Assembly: GCF_027483985.1 (NCBI RefSeq)
Contig: NZ_JAIXTJ010000024.1
Span: 124,001 to 188,000 of the forward strand
Reading direction: 5' to 3'
Length of the DNA: 64,000 nucleotides
Source of the DNA: Flavobacterium sp.
GTDB lineage: Bacteria; Bacteroidota; Bacteroidia; Flavobacteriales; Flavobacteriaceae
Position numbers and translations under genes: made by a program. Under the pieces are notes generated by a model that was not told where the DNA came from, made no database searches, and saw nothing but the letters and a program-made list of their open reading frames with translations. This document shows, piece by piece, positions 25,067 to 32,910 of the stretch (its first letter is position 1; each line of letters opens with the position of its first letter).

Positions 25067-26488
25067 ATGAAAACACCAATCAACGGATTCGACTTGCAGG
25101 AATTAGGATTACCACAAGGACAAATTATTGGCATTGCTTTGAAGATTAACAGCAAACGCCACGGATTTACTCGTGAACAAATGTTGGCTTCTTTTAAATT
25201 GGTTCTTGAAGCTCCAGAAAAGTATATGGATGATGCTATTTTTAGCAAATTGGCGGTTGCATTAATTGAAAAAGCCAATGAAAAACCAGAAGATTTTATA
25301 CAATTGAATCCTAATCCGAATGCCTTTGCTGCTTATGGTTTGGATAATATTGAAGACGGCGCAAGAAAACAGATGGAAGTTGCTATGCAATTGCCAGTAA
25401 CGGTTGCTGGAGCTTTAATGCCCGACGCACATCAAGGATATGGTTTGCCCATCGGTGGTGTTTTAGCTACTAAAAATGCCATTATTCCGTATGGTGTAGG
25501 CGTTGATATTGGTTGTAGAATGGCTTTGTCGGTTTACGATATTCCTGAGGCGTTTTATTATGAAAACGAAACAAAGTTCAAACGTGAGTTGATTGCCCAT
25601 ACCAAATTTGGCGCCGGTCACGGTTTTCAAGGTCAGCACAAATCCGATCATTCGGTTTTAGAAAGTCCATTGTTTGCCGAACATTCTTTCATCAAAAACT
25701 TGAAAGACAAAGCTTGGTCGCAATTGGGTTCGTCTGGTGGCGGAAATCACTTTGTGGAATTTGGAATTATGGAATTTGCAAAAGCAGATGAAATCTTAAA
25801 CATTCCCAAAGGAAAGTATTTGGCTTTATTGACGCACTCGGGTTCGAGAGGTTTTGGTGCGACCGTTGCTGGACATTACACTAAAATTGCCAAGGACGTT
25901 TGCAAATTACCCGAAGTAGCAAGAAACTTGGCTTATTTGGATATGAACACCGATTTAGGTCAGGAATATTGGATTGCGATGAACTTGGCTGGCGATTATG
26001 CTTCAGCGTGTCACGAGATTATTCACACCAAAATGCAACGTGCGTTGGGTGCGACTGTTTTAGCCAAAGTCGAAAACCACCACAACTTTGCTTGGAAAGA
26101 AATCTGGAATAACGAAGAAGTGATTGTTCACAGAAAAGGAGCTACTCCAGCTGGAAAAGGCGTTATGGGAATCATTCCTGGAAGTATGACTGCACCTGGA
26201 TTTTTGGTTAGGGGAAAAGGTGAGGAGCACGCGATTAATTCGGCTTCACATGGTGCAGGACGCCAAATGAGCCGAACGCAAGCCGAAAAAACAATTACGA
26301 AAACCGCAATGCAAGACATCTTGAAAGACCACGGTGTAACTTTGATAGGAGCAGGTTTAGACGAAGCACCAATGGCTTACAAAGACATACATCAAGTGAT
26401 GGCTGCGCAACAAGAATTGGTGGATGTGGTTGCGACTTTTACTCCAAAGTTGGTTCGAATGGCGGATGATGGGAGTAGAGAGGATTAG
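25067..26488 (+). CDS. rtcB: RtcB family RNA ligase
   Basis: 473 residues, a full-length 3'-phosphate or 2',3'-cyclic-phosphate RNA ligase using GTP and Mn. Visible motifs: PDAHQGYGLPIGG (119-131), GVGVDIGCRMA (143-153, metal Asp147 and Cys150), GGGNHFVE (224-231), THSGSRGFG (256-264), ENHHN (336-340), HRKGATPAGKG (355-365) and SHGAGR (394-399), whose His395 is the likely GMP acceptor. It seals broken tRNA or mRNA ends. Transcribed away from the WYL/GNAT/HD group behind a leader of three hairpin repeats. No archease gene is seen. Confidence 0.96.
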   Translation: MKTPINGFDLQELGLPQGQIIGIALKINSKRHGFTREQMLASFKLVLEAPEKYMDDAIFSKLAVALIEKANEKPEDFIQLNPNPNAFAAYGLDNIEDGARKQMEVAMQLPVTVAGALMPDAHQGYGLPIGGVLATKNAIIPYGVGVDIGCRMALSVYDIPEAFYYENETKFKRELIAHTKFGAGHGFQGQHKSDHSVLESPLFAEHSFIKNLKDKAWSQLGSSGGGNHFVEFGIMEFAKADEILNIPKGKYLALLTHSGSRGFGATVAGHYTKIAKDVCKLPEVARNLAYLDMNTDLGQEYWIAMNLAGDYASACHEIIHTKMQRALGATVLAKVENHHNFAWKEIWNNEEVIVHRKGATPAGKGVMGIIPGSMTAPGFLVRGKGEEHAINSASHGAGRQMSRTQAEKTITKTAMQDILKDHGVTLIGAGLDEAPMAYKDIHQVMAAQQELVDVVATFTPKLVRMADDGSRED

Positions 26489-26489
26489 G

Positions 26490-26662
26490 GTTTAGTGTTC
26501 AGTATTCAGTGTTCAGTGTTCAGTGTTTAGTGTTCAGTGTTCAGTATTCAGTGTTCAGTGTTCAGTGTTCAGTGTTTAGTGTTCAGTGTTCAGTATTCAG
26601 TATTCAGTGTTCAATATTCAGTATGCAGTGTTCATTGTTCAGTGTTCAGTGTTCAGTTTTCG
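26490..26662 (+). repeat. TTCAGTGTTCAG-type simple tandem repeat
   Basis: About 17 imperfect copies of a ten-base unit (TGTTCAGTGT or TATTCAGTGT) directly after the rtcB stop. Related CAGT-type runs occur at 23455 and 32018. No coding or array structure; it looks like slippage. Confidence 0.8.
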
Positions 26663-26683
26663 GTGATTTTTCTTTAGTAATTC

Positions 26684-26760
26684 AATAGATGCAGGTTCGA
26701 ATCCTCCTGCGCAACCCAGTAAGTCGCATAGTTTAAATTGGATAAAACGATTGGATTTTA
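26684..26760 (+). pseudogene. Two tRNA fragments (3' half, then a 5' half)
   Basis: GATGCAGGTTCGAATCCTCC at 26689-26708 is a T-arm with a CCT triplet inserted after the TTCGAAT loop, ending in a GCGCAAC acceptor-like strand. It is followed at about 26722 by GTCGCATAGTTTAAATTGGA, which looks like the acceptor and D-arm of another tRNA and resembles the His-like gene at 32751. Neither can fold completely. They sit between rtcB and tatD on the same strand. Confidence 0.5.
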
Positions 26761-26779
26761 TAATAAATTAAAAAATAAT

Positions 26780-27580
26780 ATGAATAAATATATAGATATT
26801 GGAATTAACCTTACGAATAAGCAGTTCCACAATGATGCAGATGACATCATACAAAATGCGTTAGATGCCGATGTAATACAAATGATTTTAACAGGTACGA
26901 GTGTAAAAAACAGTGAAGAATCGGCTAGGATTGCTGCTGCTTATCCTGGAGTTTTATATGCGACAGCTGGCATTCATCCGCACGATGCTAAAAGTTTTGA
27001 TGGACAAAGTATTCCCAAACTCAAGGCATTGTTGCAAAAGAAGCAAGTGGTTTCGGTAGGCGAGTGCGGACTCGATTTTGACCGAGACTTTTCGCCTCGA
27101 GACAAGCAAGAACAATGTTATAAAGCCCAATTGGAATTGGCCATTGCAGTACAAAAGCCTCTTTTTCTTCACGAAAGAGCGGCTTTCAGTCGTTTTGTCG
27201 CCATCACGAAGGATTATTTACCGCACTTGCCCAAAGCTGTAGTGCATTGCTTTACTGGTTCGATACAAGAAGCCAAAACCTATTTGGATCAAGGATTTTA
27301 TTTGGGATTTACTGGTGCGATAAGTGATACGAATCGTTTTGCGCATTTGAAAGAAGTCGTGCAGTTTGTGCCACTCGATCGGTTGTTGATTGAAACCGAT
27401 GCGCCTTTTATGTTACCCAAAAAAGTACCTAGAACGTTGTTGACTAAGTACCACGAACGCCGCAACGAGCCTGCTTTTTTACCTTACGTTGCCGGAACGA
27501 TTGCTCAATATAAAGGAGTTGGTTTAGACGTTATCGCCAAACACAGCACTGAAAATGCGGAGGCTTTTTTTGGGCTATAA
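26780..27580 (+). CDS. tatD: TatD family nuclease
   Basis: 266 residues from the ATG at 26780 (the frame is open 14 codons upstream, from a TTG). Close in pattern to E. coli TatD itself rather than to YcfH or YjjV: YIDIGINLTNKQFHND at the start, GIHPHDAK, GECGLDFDRDF, LHERAAF, HCFTGS, IETDAPFMLP and RRNEPAFLP. TatD is a Mg-dependent 3'-5' exonuclease of the TIM-barrel amidohydrolase family acting on DNA and RNA. In this place it may trim damaged RNA ends, though TatD also has general repair roles. Followed by a terminator at 27582. Confidence 0.94.
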   Translation: MNKYIDIGINLTNKQFHNDADDIIQNALDADVIQMILTGTSVKNSEESARIAAAYPGVLYATAGIHPHDAKSFDGQSIPKLKALLQKKQVVSVGECGLDFDRDFSPRDKQEQCYKAQLELAIAVQKPLFLHERAAFSRFVAITKDYLPHLPKAVVHCFTGSIQEAKTYLDQGFYLGFTGAISDTNRFAHLKEVVQFVPLDRLLIETDAPFMLPKKVPRTLLTKYHERRNEPAFLPYVAGTIAQYKGVGLDVIAKHSTENAEAFFGL

Positions 27581-27581
27581 A

Positions 27582-27605
27582 TCACGTAGTTTTACGTGTT
27601 TTTTG
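27582..27605 (+). terminator. Terminator after tatD
   Basis: CACGTA (27583-27588) pairs with TACGTG (27593-27598), followed by a run of T. Short stem, correctly placed just after the tatD stop. Confidence 0.6.
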
Positions 27606-27700
27606 TAGTATTTTTTTGTTAAATTTGGGAGATAGAATAAGAGAAATACAAACTGTAAAGTTTAATCAGGAGGATGCTGTATTTTAAAATAAAAATATCA

Positions 27701-27808
27701 ATGACCATCCAAAACCTAAAATCCCAAAACTTAATTCTCTTCGAAGTAATTTCGGGCAGTAAGTCGTTTGGGTTAGACGCGCCAAAACTACACATTAAAA
27801 ATAAATAA
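27701..27808 (+). pseudogene. RlaP-like nucleotidyltransferase, N-terminal remnant
   Basis: 35 codons from an ATG. NLILFEVISGSKSFGLDAPK closely resembles the opening of COG3541-type predicted nucleotidyltransferases (RlaP, RNA-repair-associated DNA polymerase beta superfamily), where GS-x-S/A-Y/F-G is the first catalytic motif. Full-length members are several hundred residues; here the frame ends right after the motif and before the expected metal-binding Asp pair. So it is a stump of a gene that elsewhere accompanies RNA ligases. The family call rests on about 25 residues. Confidence 0.55.
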
Positions 27809-27849
27809 AAAATTGAAGTGATAAAGAATAATAATCCAAATAGAAAACC

Positions 27850-29355
27850 ATGCCACCATCAATAAAATCTCCAGGCGTTTACATAAATGAACAAAATGCT
27901 TTTCCAAATTCTGTTATTGAAGTAGCGTCTTCAGTTGTAGCGTTTATAGGTTACACCGACAAAGCAGAATTTAATGGAAAATCATGTAAAGGAAAGCCAG
28001 CAAGGGTAACATCACTTTTAGAATATGAAACATTTTTTGGACGCGGTTTCCCTGCTAAATTTACGATAAAGCCTGCTGATGCTGCTCAAAACAATACTTC
28101 GTTTGCTGTAGACGGTGCAGAAATGACTGTGGTAATCAACGAAAACAATACCGCTTATCTTTATAACAGTATTCGCTTATTTTATACCAACGGTGGCGGT
28201 GTCTGCTACATTGTTTCAGTGGATACGTATGGCGATAAAGATTCCTTTGCTATGTCAATAAGCGATTTTACAGGTTCCGATACAAAAGCGGATCCGTTTG
28301 AAGCACTTAAACGCGAGTACGAACCGGCACTGATTGCCGTTCCTGATGCCATTGCGCTTGGAACTGACTGCTATGACCTACTATACACTAAAATGCTTTT
28401 GCATTGTGCCGATATGAAGAGCCGCTTCGCAATATTAGATTTGGAGCGACAGCCAAAAATTACAGATACTGAGGCTGCCATAGGTTTATTCCGAAAAAGT
28501 GTACAAAGTGAATTTCTAAAGTATGGTGCGGCCTATTATCCGTGGCTTAACACTACCGTTGTTACTAAAGATGAGGTTACTTTTGAAAATATCGATGCAT
28601 CGGTAGAATTAGCCTCAATGCTTCCGGCAAGTGAAACCGAAGCAATTGAAACAGTACTAGCTTACAGACAAAAAGAAAATCCTTCCGACTTGCTGAAACG
28701 CAGGTACCATCTGGATATGTTAGAATTAAGTCCGACTTATGCCGCAATTATTACAGCAATACGTGAACATTTAAATCAATTACCTCCAAGTGGTGCTATG
28801 GCAGGAATTTATTCCTTAATCGATGGATCAGGAGGTGTATGGAAAGCTCCGGCAAATGTTGCTTTACAAGGAATTGAAAGTCCGTCTGTAGTAATTTCTT
28901 CCGAAGAACAGGAAGGTATGAATGTAGATGCAGTAGGAGGAAAGTCCATCAATACCATTAGAGAATTTACAGGAGAAGGTACAATGGTATGGGGTGCAAG
29001 AACACTTGATGGCAATAGTCAAGATTGGCGTTATATAAATGTGAGACGTACAGCCATTATGGTGGAACAGAGTATCCAAGAAGCGTTAAAAGCGTATGTA
29101 TTTGAACCGAATGTTTCCAATACTTGGCTGACAGTAAAATGTATGATAACTAATTTCCTTACAGGTATATGGAAGCGAGGCGGACTTGCCGGAGCTACAC
29201 CCGAAGATGCTTTTGTGGTTTTTGTTGGTCTTGGTGAAACAATGACACCTGATGATATTCTGGAGGGAATTTTGAGGGTTACCGTATTGATAGCACTTTC
29301 ATGTCCGGCTGAATTTATTGAAATCACGTTTCAACAGCAAATGATGAAAACATAG
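27850..29355 (+). CDS. Contractile tail sheath protein (orphan)
   Basis: 501 residues matching tail sheath subunits of contractile phages and extracellular injection systems. The N-terminus SPGVYINEQNAFPNSVIEV, then VVAFIGYTDKA, the central TLDGNSQDWRYINVRRTAIM and the C-terminal TPEDAFVVFVGLGETMTPDD are typical of the sheath family. Sheath needs tube, baseplate and ATPase genes, none of which is in the window. The gene is intact and ends in a good terminator, but no role can be assigned. It separates the two halves of the RNA-repair genes. Confidence 0.85.
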   Translation: MPPSIKSPGVYINEQNAFPNSVIEVASSVVAFIGYTDKAEFNGKSCKGKPARVTSLLEYETFFGRGFPAKFTIKPADAAQNNTSFAVDGAEMTVVINENNTAYLYNSIRLFYTNGGGVCYIVSVDTYGDKDSFAMSISDFTGSDTKADPFEALKREYEPALIAVPDAIALGTDCYDLLYTKMLLHCADMKSRFAILDLERQPKITDTEAAIGLFRKSVQSEFLKYGAAYYPWLNTTVVTKDEVTFENIDASVELASMLPASETEAIETVLAYRQKENPSDLLKRRYHLDMLELSPTYAAIITAIREHLNQLPPSGAMAGIYSLIDGSGGVWKAPANVALQGIESPSVVISSEEQEGMNVDAVGGKSINTIREFTGEGTMVWGARTLDGNSQDWRYINVRRTAIMVEQSIQEALKAYVFEPNVSNTWLTVKCMITNFLTGIWKRGGLAGATPEDAFVVFVGLGETMTPDDILEGILRVTVLIALSCPAEFIEITFQQQMMKT

Positions 29356-29382
29356 AAGCCTCATCATAACATCGTTTTATAA

Positions 29383-29411
29383 AAAAGCCGGAACATGACA
29401 TTCCGGCTTTT
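29383..29411. terminator. Bidirectional terminator
   Basis: AAAAGCCGGAA (29383-29393) pairs perfectly with TTCCGGCTTTT (29401-29411) around CATGACA. It serves the sheath gene on the plus strand and the SDR gene on the minus strand, whose stops face each other. Confidence 0.9.
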
Positions 29412-29427
29412 CTCATTGTATATTTTG

Positions 29428-30195
29428 TTAAATCTTAAACCCACCAGAAACTTCGATGCGCTGCGCATTAATCCATTTCGAATCATCGGAACATAAGAAC
29501 GCAACGGCAGTACCAATATCATCAGGCAAGCCAACTCTACCTAAAGCGGTCTGAGAAGAAATCATAGTATTCATATCGTTGTTGTCACGTACAAATCCAC
29601 CACCAAAATCAGTTTCTATGGCACCTGGAGCGATAGAGTTCACTCTGATTTTTCGGGTTCCCAATTCTAACGCCTGGTATCTTGTTAACGAATCGACTGC
29701 TGCTTTCATTGCACCATAGGCCGAATATCCAACAAAAGAAAAACGTGCCAATCCTGATGAGGTGTTTACAATACTGCTTCCGTCATTTAAAAGCGGTAGT
29801 AATTTTTGAGTTAAAAAATACGGACCTTTAAAGTGAATGTTTGTCATAGTATCCAGCATTTCCTCAGTTGTCTGTTCGAATGGCGTATTGATTCCAATTC
29901 CGGCATTATTTACTAAGGCGTCTAATTTTCTGTCTTCAAAATTATTTTCTAAAATGTTAGCTACCTGATTTTTGAATGCTTCAAATCCGACTGTAGAAGC
30001 AATATCCAATTGAACTGCAAAGGCTTTCTGTCCTAATGCGTTAATTTCAGATACTACGTTTTCGGCATCTTCTTTTTTCGACTGATAGGTAATTACGACA
30101 TCAAATCCTCTTTTTGCTAATTGCAGTGCGGTATTTTTTCCAAGTCCACGACTTGCGCCAGTTACTAAGGCTATTTTGTTTATTGTATTTGTCAT
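29428..30195 (-). CDS. SDR family oxidoreductase
   Basis: 255-residue classical short-chain dehydrogenase using NAD(P)H. TGASRGLGKN (13-22) is the cofactor-binding loop, DALVNNAGIG the conserved NNAG, Ser in NTSSGLARFS and the catalytic YGAMK give the active site, and SIAPGAIETDFG the post-catalytic loop. The substrate is unknown. An AraC-type regulator lies 92 bases upstream on the same strand and probably controls it, an arrangement common for such pairs. Confidence 0.93.
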   Translation of the reverse strand: MTNTINKIALVTGASRGLGKNTALQLAKRGFDVVITYQSKKEDAENVVSEINALGQKAFAVQLDIASTVGFEAFKNQVANILENNFEDRKLDALVNNAGIGINTPFEQTTEEMLDTMTNIHFKGPYFLTQKLLPLLNDGSSIVNTSSGLARFSFVGYSAYGAMKAAVDSLTRYQALELGTRKIRVNSIAPGAIETDFGGGFVRDNNDMNTMISSQTALGRVGLPDDIGTAVAFLCSDDSKWINAQRIEVSGGFKI

Positions 30196-30287
30196 TTTAT
30201 TTAGTATTTAATTACGTTACAAAATTCAGCATATACCATCAATTTACTATTGCAAGAATCAAAGTGTTATTTGCAAAAATCAAACAA

Positions 30288-31220
30288 TTAGTTTTCTCTA
30301 AAATGCAACGGTGAAGTAGTAGTTTGCTTTTTAAAGAAATTAGAGAAATGTGCAACTTCCTCAAATCCGAGGGAATTGGCAATTTCAGAAATATTCCAAT
30401 CGGTTTGTTTCAAAAGAATTTTGGCTTCTTGGGTAATACGACTTGCGATAATTTCGGTAGTGGTTTTTCCTGTAACTTCTTTCAAAACTTTATTCAGATG
30501 ATTTACATGAATACTAAGACATTCGGCATATTCTTTAGCTGTACGAAGTTGCAATTCTTGATTAATAGATTCAATAGGAAACTGACGTTCTAGTAATTCT
30601 ATAAAAAGCGACGAAATGCGTGACGTAGCATTGTGGTTTTCTTTAGTGCCTTCAATAGGTTTGAGTTTTTGTCCAGTGTGAATCAATTCGGTAACATAAT
30701 TTCTTAACAAGTCGTATTTGAAAGCATAATCCGATTGGATTTCGCTATTCATTTTCAGGAAGATGCGTTCGATGTCATTGTATTGTTCGTCTGTTATTTG
30801 AAAAACAAAATCACTTTTGCTACTAAAGATAGGTAGGGTATCAAGGTTTAAAGCAGTTTTGGATTTGTGCATAAAATCGGCAGTAAAAACACAAAAGTAT
30901 CCCGATTGATTTTCATTCTGTGGTGAATATCGATATGGAATTCGTGGAGAAGCAAAAAGAATTCCTTTGTCTTTAATTTCAATTTGCTGGTCGGCATAAT
31001 CGACTAAATTGTGACCATTGATTAAACTGATTTTGTAATAGGTTCTACGATTGTAAGGCATCACCAATTTCCCTTTGCAAGCACTATTCATTTCGGCAAT
31101 GTTGAAAATATTAAAGTGACCAATATCTTCATTGCTTTGCTCATTGAAGAAAAGTTCCGTTAGCGGACCTTTGTCCTTAAATATTTCTTTGTAAAACTCG
31201 TTGATAGAAATTGTCGTCAT
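30288..31220 (-). CDS. AraC family transcriptional regulator
   Basis: 310 residues from the ATG at 31220, preferred to the open frame 22 codons further up because MTTISINEFYKEIF aligns with the usual start of this group. A cupin-type sensor domain covers about 1-180. The C-terminal double helix-turn-helix (about 195-305) shows AECLSIHVNHLNKVLKEV, TQEAKILLKQTDWNISEIA and SLGFEEVAHFSNFFKKQT. Expected to activate the neighbouring SDR gene. Not obviously linked to the RNA-repair genes around it. Confidence 0.9.
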   Translation of the reverse strand: MTTISINEFYKEIFKDKGPLTELFFNEQSNEDIGHFNIFNIAEMNSACKGKLVMPYNRRTYYKISLINGHNLVDYADQQIEIKDKGILFASPRIPYRYSPQNENQSGYFCVFTADFMHKSKTALNLDTLPIFSSKSDFVFQITDEQYNDIERIFLKMNSEIQSDYAFKYDLLRNYVTELIHTGQKLKPIEGTKENHNATSRISSLFIELLERQFPIESINQELQLRTAKEYAECLSIHVNHLNKVLKEVTGKTTTEIIASRITQEAKILLKQTDWNISEIANSLGFEEVAHFSNFFKKQTTTSPLHFREN

Positions 31221-31321
31221 CTTGTAAAATTCAAATAGTTTACAAAAATAGTGGTTTTGACTGAATTGATTAGATTCTGAATTCATTTTTACTTTATAAA
31301 TTATTGAATTGTAAGAAACTG

Positions 31322-31351
31322 TTGTGTCTTACCAATTATTTTTTACATTTG
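31322..31351 (+). promoter_or_regulatory. Strong Bacteroidota promoter
   Basis: TTG at 31322-31324 and TACATTTG at 31344-31351 with 19 bases between match the -33/-7 consensus. About 19 bases further is the ATG of a 32-codon ORF. An inverted repeat GTAAGA / TCTTAC spans 31310-31331 and may be an operator. Confidence 0.7.
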
Positions 31352-31369
31352 CACTCAAATAATTACAAA

Positions 31370-31468
31370 ATGAGAACGCTGCAAATACATACTTTAGACC
31401 GCACATCAGGAAGATATCCTGTTGGATGTAGTGGACGTTGTAGGTGTTTTTATGAAATTGAGAGTTAA
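31370..31468 (+). CDS. 32-residue Cys-rich small ORF
   Basis: ATG to TAA, 32 codons, ending GCSGRCRCFYEIES with three cysteines in CxxxCxC spacing. It sits exactly between a consensus promoter (31322-31351) and a strong terminator (31496-31529), so the transcript of about 165 bases carries this ORF and little else. It could be a microprotein, a leader peptide, or a small RNA with an incidental ORF. No family is recognised. Confidence 0.55.
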   Translation: MRTLQIHTLDRTSGRYPVGCSGRCRCFYEIES

Positions 31469-31495
31469 TTTTAGAAGATATACCAAAATATATAC

Positions 31496-31529
31496 AAAAC
31501 GTCCTATGAAAATGGGACGTTTTTTTTTG
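31496..31529 (+). terminator. Rho-independent terminator
   Basis: ACGTCC (31499-31504) pairs with GGACGT (31515-31520) and is followed by nine T. Outer A/T pairs extend the stem. It closes the transcript of the 32-residue ORF. Confidence 0.85.
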
Positions 31530-31957
31530 TTTAAAAGTGAGTGAAGAGTGAAGAGTGAATAGTGAATAGTGAAAAGTGAAAAGTGAATAGTGAAAAGTGA
31601 ATAGTGAATAGTGAAGAGTGAAGAGTGAAGGGTGAAGAGTGAATAGTTAAGAATAAAGACTATTTCCATTTAGATTAACCTTATAGAAATGATACTTAAT
31701 GGATTTTTTATTCTTGACAATTTAAAAAAGTAATGAAAAAAGAGAGAAATGATTAAAAATGAGATGCTGAAACAAGTTCAGTATAAAAAAAATGAAAAAA
31801 AATGTTTAATGAATTATAATTATAGCGCCATATAACCTTGAAAAGTAACCAAATGAGAGACAGTCATTTGACGCTAATAAGGCATCTACTAGAATAGTGG
31901 ACAGGATTTTCTATGTTTAAAATCTAACATAACTAATTGAAAATCAATAAAATAAAT
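31530..31957. other. Gene-free stretch with GAATAGTGAA simple repeats
   Basis: 31535-31645 is a run of seven-base units (GTGAATA, GTGAAAA, GTGAAGA). The rest, to 31957, is A/T-rich with no supported ORF or hairpin; the minus-strand frame through the repeats is a translation artefact. The same simple-repeat type recurs at 34855-34905. Confidence 0.7.
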
Positions 31958-31967
31958 TAAAAATAAA

Positions 31968-32000
31968 TTTGGAAGTTAGTTTTTTTTGACTTTATCTTTG
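31968..32000 (+). promoter_or_regulatory. Promoter ahead of the small ORF and tRNA-like array
   Basis: TTTG at 31968-31971 and TATCTTTG at 31993-32000, 21 bases apart, fit the Bacteroidota consensus. The leader that follows holds CAGTTGTCAGTTGTC repeats (32020-32048) and AATAGAAAATAGA-type repeats up to the ATG at 32177. It is the nearest promoter upstream of the tRNA-like genes and the RNA ligase. Confidence 0.65.
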
Positions 32001-32176
32001 CAGCGGAAAATTAGTAATCAGTGTTCAGTTGTCAGTTGTCAGTTGTCGCTTTACAGAAAATAGAGAATAGAGAATAGCGAATAGAAAATAGAAAATAGAA
32101 AATATAGTTTACAGCAATACATTATACAACAATACAATATACAACAATACAATAATACATTATACAATAAAAAAAA

Positions 32177-32323
32177 ATGAGATCACGATATATTTTACAA
32201 GTACAGGAAATAAAAGCTTTAGCAATGAAAGATTGTTTACTACATAATAAACTGAATGGCGCTCCGAGTTTTGACTTTGGGCTTGAGAACATATTGGTGC
32301 ATCAATGCAGACCAATGGAATAG
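32177..32323 (+). CDS. 48-residue small ORF before the tRNA-like array
   Basis: ATG to TAG, 48 residues, starting MRSRYILQVQEIKALAMKDC and containing KLNGAPSFDFGLENIL. No signal peptide or known family. It is followed within 25 bases by a terminator and within 67 bases by the first tRNA-like gene. The promoter - short ORF - terminator - downstream genes order looks like an attenuator leader, but a free-standing small protein is equally possible. Confidence 0.5.
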   Translation: MRSRYILQVQEIKALAMKDCLLHNKLNGAPSFDFGLENILVHQCRPME

Positions 32324-32346
32324 AAGTATTCTGTTGTAATGATACG

Positions 32347-32373
32347 AAGCACCTTTTACGAGGTGTTTTTTTT
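32347..32373 (+). terminator. Terminator between small ORF and tRNA-like array
   Basis: CACCT (32350-32354) pairs with AGGTG (32361-32365), followed by eight T. If it is efficient, the tRNA-like genes and the ligase would be made only by read-through or from another promoter. Confidence 0.75.
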
Positions 32374-32389
32374 GTGCCTTATTGTAACT

Positions 32390-32461
32390 GATTTTGTAGC
32401 TCAACGGTAGAGCGGTGGCTTGTTAAGCCAATGGTTGAAGGTTCGAATCCTTCCAGAATCG
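32390..32461 (+). tRNA. tRNA-Asn-like (anticodon GTT)
   Basis: Acceptor GATTTTG pairs with CAGAATC (one G-T). D-stem GCTC/GAGC, anticodon loop TTGTTAA and T-arm GAAGG-TTCGAAT-CCTTC are all present. The anticodon stem has a mismatch at its top pair and the acceptor is unlike the expected Bacteroidota tRNA-Asn. First of six tRNA-like genes, about 20 bases from the next. It may not be aminoacylated. Confidence 0.7.
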
Positions 32462-32485
32462 CAAGGTTTTTTTAGAAAGGAACTG

Positions 32486-32556
32486 GGCTTATTGGGGTAA
32501 TGGTAACCTTCTCGACTGTCTCTCGAGAACTACGAGTTCGATTCTCGTATAAGCCG
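32486..32556 (+). tRNA. tRNA-Asp-like (anticodon GTC)
   Basis: Acceptor GGCTTAT pairs perfectly with ATAAGCC. Anticodon arm CTCGA-CTGTCTC-TCGAG and T-arm ACGAG-TTCGATT-CTCGT are perfect; the D-stem has one G-T. The body resembles a tRNA-Glu or Gln more than the usual tRNA-Asp. No encoded CCA. Confidence 0.72.
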
Positions 32557-32608
32557 CAAATTTTTTAGTGATCAGTGTTCAGTTTTTAGTGTTCAGTATA
32601 AGTCTATC

Positions 32609-32712
32609 GTCACTTCCAGTGTATCGAGAACTACTGAAAACAAAAGCTTCTCGATACAATTTTAGCAAAACAGCTAATCGCAGTTTTTCTAAAATCACTC
32701 GAAGTGACGAGG
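32609..32712. repeat. REP-like CTTCTCGATAC ... CACTCGAAGTGACG element
   Basis: Two related arms: CGTCACTTCCAGTGTATCGAG at 32609 and AAAGCTTCTCGATACAATTT at 32642, then TCACTCGAAGTGACG at about 32694. The ends match those of the 93-base units ahead of rtcB. It interrupts the tRNA-like array between the Asp-like and His-like genes. Confidence 0.65.
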
Positions 32713-32750
32713 TACTAAGATTGTTATTAACATATTGGAAAAAATAAAAT

Positions 32751-32823
32751 GGTGTTTTTAGTTTAATTGGTAAAATATCAAACTGTGGATTTGAAGAACA
32801 GGGTTCGATTCCCGAAAACACCC
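32751..32823 (+). tRNA. tRNA-His-like (anticodon GTG), degenerate T-arm
   Basis: Acceptor GGTGTTT pairs with AAACACC; read as GTGTTTT/AAAACAC it leaves G-1 opposite C73, the histidine identity pair. Anticodon arm TCAAA-CTGTGGA-TTTGA is perfect. The T-stem keeps only three of five pairs (CAGGG against CCCGA) and the D-stem is weak. Stability is probably poor. Confidence 0.65.
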
Positions 32824-32832
32824 AAAATATAA

Positions 32833-32904
32833 CTGAGAAGATAACGGTGGTTGTTTACTCGCCTTGGACGCGAGAGGTCGCAGGTTCGAATCCTGCTTCT
32901 CAGA
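32833..32904 (+). tRNA. tRNA-Pro-like (anticodon TGG), odd D-arm
   Basis: Acceptor CTGAGAA pairs perfectly with TTCTCAG; anticodon arm CTCGC-CTTGGAC-GCGAG and T-arm GCAGG-TTCGAAT-CCTGC are perfect. Position 8 is G rather than T, and the D-arm (TAACGGTGGTTGTTTA) has no good stem. So the 3' two thirds look normal and the 5' elbow does not. Confidence 0.68.
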
Positions 32905-32910
32905 CAAAAT

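Noticed and set aside
26490..26662. Regulatory direct repeats after rtcB
   Set aside because: Simple ten-base slippage repeat of a type found at other places in the window; no palindrome or promoter context.
27850..29355. Prophage
   Set aside because: A single sheath gene with no capsid, integrase, tube or lysis genes; the tail-collar protein at 60337 carries a Sec signal peptide and is a secreted protein.
31406..31669. 87-codon minus-strand frame rich in HYSLFTIHYS
   Set aside because: Direct translation of the GAATAGTGAA simple repeat.
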